DNA of 24,832 bases from contig CAJJDP010000081.1 in NCBI GenBank assembly GCA_905182995.1, positions 420,013 to 444,844 of the forward strand, written 5' to 3'. Below, in pieces: positions 21,457 to 24,832 of the stretch. A program made the translations under genes and the position numbers. Within the stretch, counting starts at the first letter, position 1. Each line of letters starts with the position of its first letter. The notes below the pieces were generated by a model that made no database searches, was not told where the DNA came from, and worked only from the letters and a program-made list of their open reading frames with translations. The DNA is from Paramecium octaurelia. Lineage: Eukaryota; Ciliophora; Oligohymenophorea; Peniculida; Parameciidae.

Positions 21457-22696
21457 TCATTTTTGTTTCTATTTTAGTACTTTCTCTAAAATTAAACAAC
21501 CTTTAGAATTAAATAATGATCGTAAATCATATCCTTTATGTCTACAAACTCTCCTTTCAATATTAATGCTCCTTAGGCTTCCAAATTGTAATTCTGGGAA
21601 ATTTTTAGAAAGGTAATATATGAAGAAGCGAATAATAGTGAAATATAATATACTGCTTTCTGTAAGAACATTATTTTAAATTTTTGAAGGTTTCAATTTT
21701 TCTAGAATATCTTTATAGCGAGCATCGGAAGGAAAGATATCTTATCATAAACTGATAGAGTTATCTCCACTACCAGATGCTAATGTAGTACCATTCGGAG
21801 AGAAACAGACCGAAAAATCATAATCTGAATTACCATCTAATTTATTTAACTCAAGTGTTTTGATGTTTTTTTTTATTTATAATTAAACAATTAAGTTTAA
21901 TTCAAGTTCATTCCTTCATCAATGGCTATTAACCCAACTAAGAACTTCATAAATTCAATTATGTAATAATCATAAGGTATTTATTTTACTAAGCCCTTTC
22001 TAATTTAATCATAGTTCTTTGGTTGAATTTTTCTTCTTATTATAGTCTATTTCATAAATATTTTTGAGAGCATTATGAATACAATTTGACTAAGGTTGCT
22101 CCCTTCACCTATTATTTGATAGATATTCAAGGTAATTCGTTATTTTTTCCATCTTTATCAAATCCATATCTCATTGATGAATGATTTATCAGTATTCTTT
22201 GACTGTGATAATACTGAATACAAATCTTCCTTCTTTCAAATAGTCATTATCTTCTCCATTAACCTTTCTTAAAACTACTTATACCCACCTTCTACTCAAC
22301 TTATAAGTTACTCAAATAGTAATTTTTCACATCAATCCAATCATTTATATTTTCCAATTCTAAAATTGGTCTCATTAATTCTAAATCAGAATAACAGGAT
22401 TGAGCTATGTTATATTTGTGTTGATAAGACGAGAATATGATTTATTATTATTTTTAATCAAATCACATATTTAATTGATTGATTCGAATAATTATTCAAA
22501 CATTTATTTCATAATGATTTAGGTTTGAGAGAGCATCAATTTAAAGTTATTTTTCTATTCATTAATTGAAATGCATATTTGATATCCACTTAGTGTTAAA
22601 GAAGGAATTTACACACAGTCTCCTTTAACATGAACATTCGTGGGGAGCAACACATATCAGCAATACTTTTTCTTCAAAATGATATGTACTCTTCAT
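21457..22696 (-). pseudogene. Decayed WD40 paralogue with N-terminal Cys/His module
   Basis: This is a broken sister of the gene at 18188..20863. ATG 22696 opens MKSTYHFEEKVLL, then ICVAPHECSCQRRLC, a Cys/His cluster like the zinc-binding module that I associate with the N-terminus of Paramecium WD40 proteins; the frame is lost soon after. Next come worn equivalents of the sister's helical region (MEKITNYLEYLS matching [12 protein letters not shown], and IIEFMKFLVGL matching [11 protein letters not shown]) and NLNQTQLFN, the end of the pentapeptide segment. Only one WD repeat remains ([19 protein letters not shown]); its Trp codon has become TGA (21745..21747). The tail KGEF and LFNSKGCLILE follows after a 1-base loss, ending at TGA 21457..21459. 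It has multiple frameshifts and most of the propeller is deleted. Homology is clear; loss of function is near certain. Confidence 0.85.
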
Positions 22697-23289
22697 TCTT
22701 TTTTAATTATATTATTGAATTTCTATTACTTTATATTGAAATTTATACAAAACAAAAAGTATCTAAAAATTATATTTTCTCATATTAACAAATATTCAAC
22801 CATTTAAAACAATTTTTGCTTCGAACAATATTACTTCTGATATATTTTTACATTTTTCAAGTTACAAGACTTAGTTTAAGAATAGACAACTAACGAATCA
22901 GTCAACATTTGATTTTCTAGGTTATTTACCGTTTGTCAGTTGTCTTAAAAGAACTTTTTTTTTGATTTTATAATAAATAACTTATTGAATTGTGTTGTTT
23001 GAACATTGTAAAGATCAAACTTTTAGTTTTCAATAATAATTGCATATTTATCTAATCATGAAAAAAATTACAGATTTTCATCTTTGACCCAAAAAGCGTT
23101 AAACCTTGGGATCTATGTCAAGTTAAATAGTAACACTTTTTCCAAATGAAATTTTTTTTAAAGCAAAATTTAACTTAATTAAGCTGAGGGTTTGGTCAAG
23201 ACTGGCATATATGACTGACCCTAAGAAGCCAGTAATATGGTCGGGAGCCATGACAAAATATGTAATTTTGAAGAGCCCCAATTAAAAAT
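22697..23289. other. 5' flank of the WD40 paralogue and intergenic DNA
   Basis: This AT-rich region upstream of the dead paralogue is homologous in patches to the flank of the intact gene (about 22708..22765 and 23098..23188). The rest is AT-rich without recognisable frames. The last 100 bp are somewhat less AT-rich and contain no motif I can name. Confidence 0.55.
23098..23188. repeat. Conserved flank element, copy 2
   Basis: This is the counterpart of 21159..21235, with a longer T-run and a small insertion before the AAAGCAAA block. It lies about 400 bp upstream of the decayed paralogue's ATG. Confidence 0.75.
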
Positions 23290-23530
23290 CCCTATTTGAT
23301 GATGGGATAGGCAATGAAATAGGCGATGAAATAATACAGGTGATAAATCGGGGATGAAATAGATGATGAAATAATAAAGGGGATAAAATATGGGATGAAA
23401 AATGTAATGAAATATATGTTGAAATAGGGGATGAAATTCATGTCATTATATAGGAGATGGAATAAACAATGAATAGGTGATGGAATTAGTGATAAAAAAG
23501 GCAATGAAAAATATTTGATGTTTTATGTGA
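23290..23530 (+). repeat. Degenerate GATGAAATA-type minisatellite
   Basis: About 240 bp are built from irregular units around the core GGNGATGAAATA, spaced about 12 to 17 bases apart (for example GGCAATGAAATA, GGCGATGAAATA, GGGGATGAAAT). Units are purine-rich on the plus strand. A last isolated unit lies near 23728..23750. The minus-strand standard-code frame here, a run of F, I, Y and P, is a product of the repeat and not a gene. Confidence 0.85.
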
Positions 23531-23899
23531 TGAATTAAGTAATTATTCAGAAATTCTATTGGAGATGATATTGGGGTGAATTCAAAGTATAAATGTGTAA
23601 AATAATTAGGGGATTAAATGAATAATGTTAAAGGAATTACTATTATTAATTCCAATCATAGTTAAACAGAATATTATATTCTAAATATCATTTAAACACT
23701 TCCAATTAAGAAGTCATGAGAAAAATTGGGGATGAAAATAGGTGGTGAAATATGAAATACTTAAATTTTCAATTTTTTGAAATTATTCAAATTTAAAGTT
23801 ATATGACTGAAATCTAGTTCTCAATAATGCTAAATTGAATGAACTGAAATTCTTCTTAATAACCTTTATTTTATAAAATTGCAGATATGAAGAGCTTTG

Positions 23900-24741
23900 G
23901 TCTCGAAATTTAGAGACTGACAGTTTAAAATCGAACTAAACTTTTTAACCTAAAAAAATCCAATTTTTTCTTACCTATGTTCTCAAAATCAATATAGACT
24001 AAGCCTGAAAGTTGAGCGAAAAATAAGAAATAAATACTTTTCCATCAACAATCTTGAGCCATATCTTTGAAATTCAAAGTGAGTGAGTGGAGGTCCATTA
24101 TTTGAGCTTAAAATCAAAATAATTACGTTCCCCATATTATATAACTCTTTAAACTACATCCAGATTTAGCAAACTAGTATTTCGACCAAAAAAAAGCACA
24201 CCTTTGAAACTCTTCCTGTAAAATTACAAGCTAACAGATATTTAATTCATATTTTTAGAATTGGTGCTGATATCTAAACTGTAAGCTTTAAAAACATACT
24301 ACTTTAGAATCCTTAAGAAAAATATTGTGGGTCCCTGACAAACAAATTTTATATACTGTTTGTTTCCAAAAATTAAATACTTTTTAAAATGATTTGCTGT
24401 TTGTTAAATCTAATCCTGATTTTACGTTCATTGCAGCATGAATCATTATTAATGCAGAAGAACTACCTACCTAAGTTTAATCGCTTATATCATGACTCTT
24501 CATTATACCATCTTCTACCTAGTATTAAATTATAAGCTAACAACACTAAAATCATGCTACTAACTTAGGAGCTTCCATCCAAATACTCATACTTGAAATA
24601 ATATACAACTTTAGGACCCATCAGAAATATATTATGAATGCTATAAAAAAAAATATCTTTAATTTATGTTTCCGAAATTTAAAATATGATAAAAACAATT
24701 TATTTCTTTTGAATCAGAACATGATTCTACGTTCAACGCTT
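23900..24741 (+). repeat. About three diverged tandem units of roughly 300 bp
   Basis: Landmarks recur at similar spacing: AAGCTAACA at 24228 and 24534, with a worn AGACTGACAG version near 23918; and ACGTTC at 24125, 24424 and 24729. Between the last two units further matches occur (TACTACTTTAGAATCC with TACAACTTTAGGACCC; GTTTCCAAAAATTAAA with GTTTCCGAAATTTAAA). Spacings are 299 to 306 bp. Divergence is high, so the array is old. Its right end may lie beyond the window. Confidence 0.65.
24083..24637 (+). other. 184-codon TGA-free frame across the ~300-bp repeats
   Basis: The plus strand is open from just after TGA 24080..24082 to TGA 24635..24637. The frame reads VSGGPLFELKIKITFP near its start, contains VKLQANRYLIHIFRIGADI and later IKLQANNTKIMLLTQELP, so the DNA repeat is also visible as a protein repeat of about 100 residues. 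Several glutamines use TAA/TAG. There is no clear start ATG and I do not recognise the family. It may be a remnant or an exon of a repeat protein continuing to the right; chance openness is possible. Confidence 0.3.
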
Positions 24742-24832
24742 AGTAAGTTACTTCTTAAACATAAACCCTATGGTCATGATTTTTCGATTTAGCATCTGGG
24801 TGTTTGGATATTAGATGTCAGTCTAAGATGTA

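Noticed and set aside
21338..21616. 92-codon plus-strand standard-code frame
   Set aside because: It overlaps in antisense the conserved C-terminal tail of the decayed WD40 paralogue, so it is a shadow.
23292..23504. 70-codon minus-strand frame rich in F, I, Y and P
   Set aside because: It is the translation of the GATGAAATA minisatellite and has no independent support.

Overview
The window reads as the end of a macronuclear chromosome of a Paramecium-like ciliate. It opens with a mixed CCCCAA/CCCAAA telomere tract, is very AT-rich, and its one clearly intact large gene (minus strand, 18188..20863) is open only if TAA and TAG are glutamine and TGA is the sole stop. Under the standard code that gene falls apart, so standard-code ORFs here are mostly meaningless. 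The species cannot be fixed from this window; the mixed C4A2/C3A3 telomere argues for Paramecium over Tetrahymena.

Layout. 1..96 telomere. 97..~17.5 kb is a subtelomeric stretch with no intact gene I can identify but several recognisable relics: a kinesin motor domain (about 1560..2300), a cysteine-rich secreted protein resembling Paramecium surface (immobilisation) antigens (about 3480..4334), a MORN-like repeat protein of the GGGxY/GxWIELS kind with several frameshifts (about 4580..5990), unrecognised TGA-free frames (6622..7047 +, 7223..7438 -, 9291..9563 +, 11063..11713 -, 12323..12580 +) and a second, longer cysteine-rich relic (about 12835..17508). Inside that last one lies a perfect 1,455-bp direct duplication (14441..15895 and 15922..17376) joined by a poly-T run and an N, most simply an assembly artefact.

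18188..20863 (minus) is an intact 891-residue protein: helical N-terminus, a short pentapeptide-repeat segment, 14 WD40 repeats (two seven-bladed propellers' worth) and a conserved C-terminal tail. Directly upstream on the same strand (21457..22696) is a decayed paralogue sharing 5' flank, coiled-coil region and tail, but with complementary losses: it keeps a Cys/His N-terminal module that the intact gene lacks and has only one WD repeat. The pair looks like an old tandem duplication reshaped by deletion and by amplification of the 126-bp WD unit.

23.29..24.83 kb holds a degenerate GATGAAATA-type minisatellite, then about three diverged tandem units of ~300 bp, with a 184-codon TGA-free frame across the last two.

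Overall: a subtelomeric gene graveyard bordering one live, fast-evolving WD40 gene. No RNA gene, CRISPR array, transposase or operon was recognised. All homology statements are from reading motifs by eye; no database search was run.
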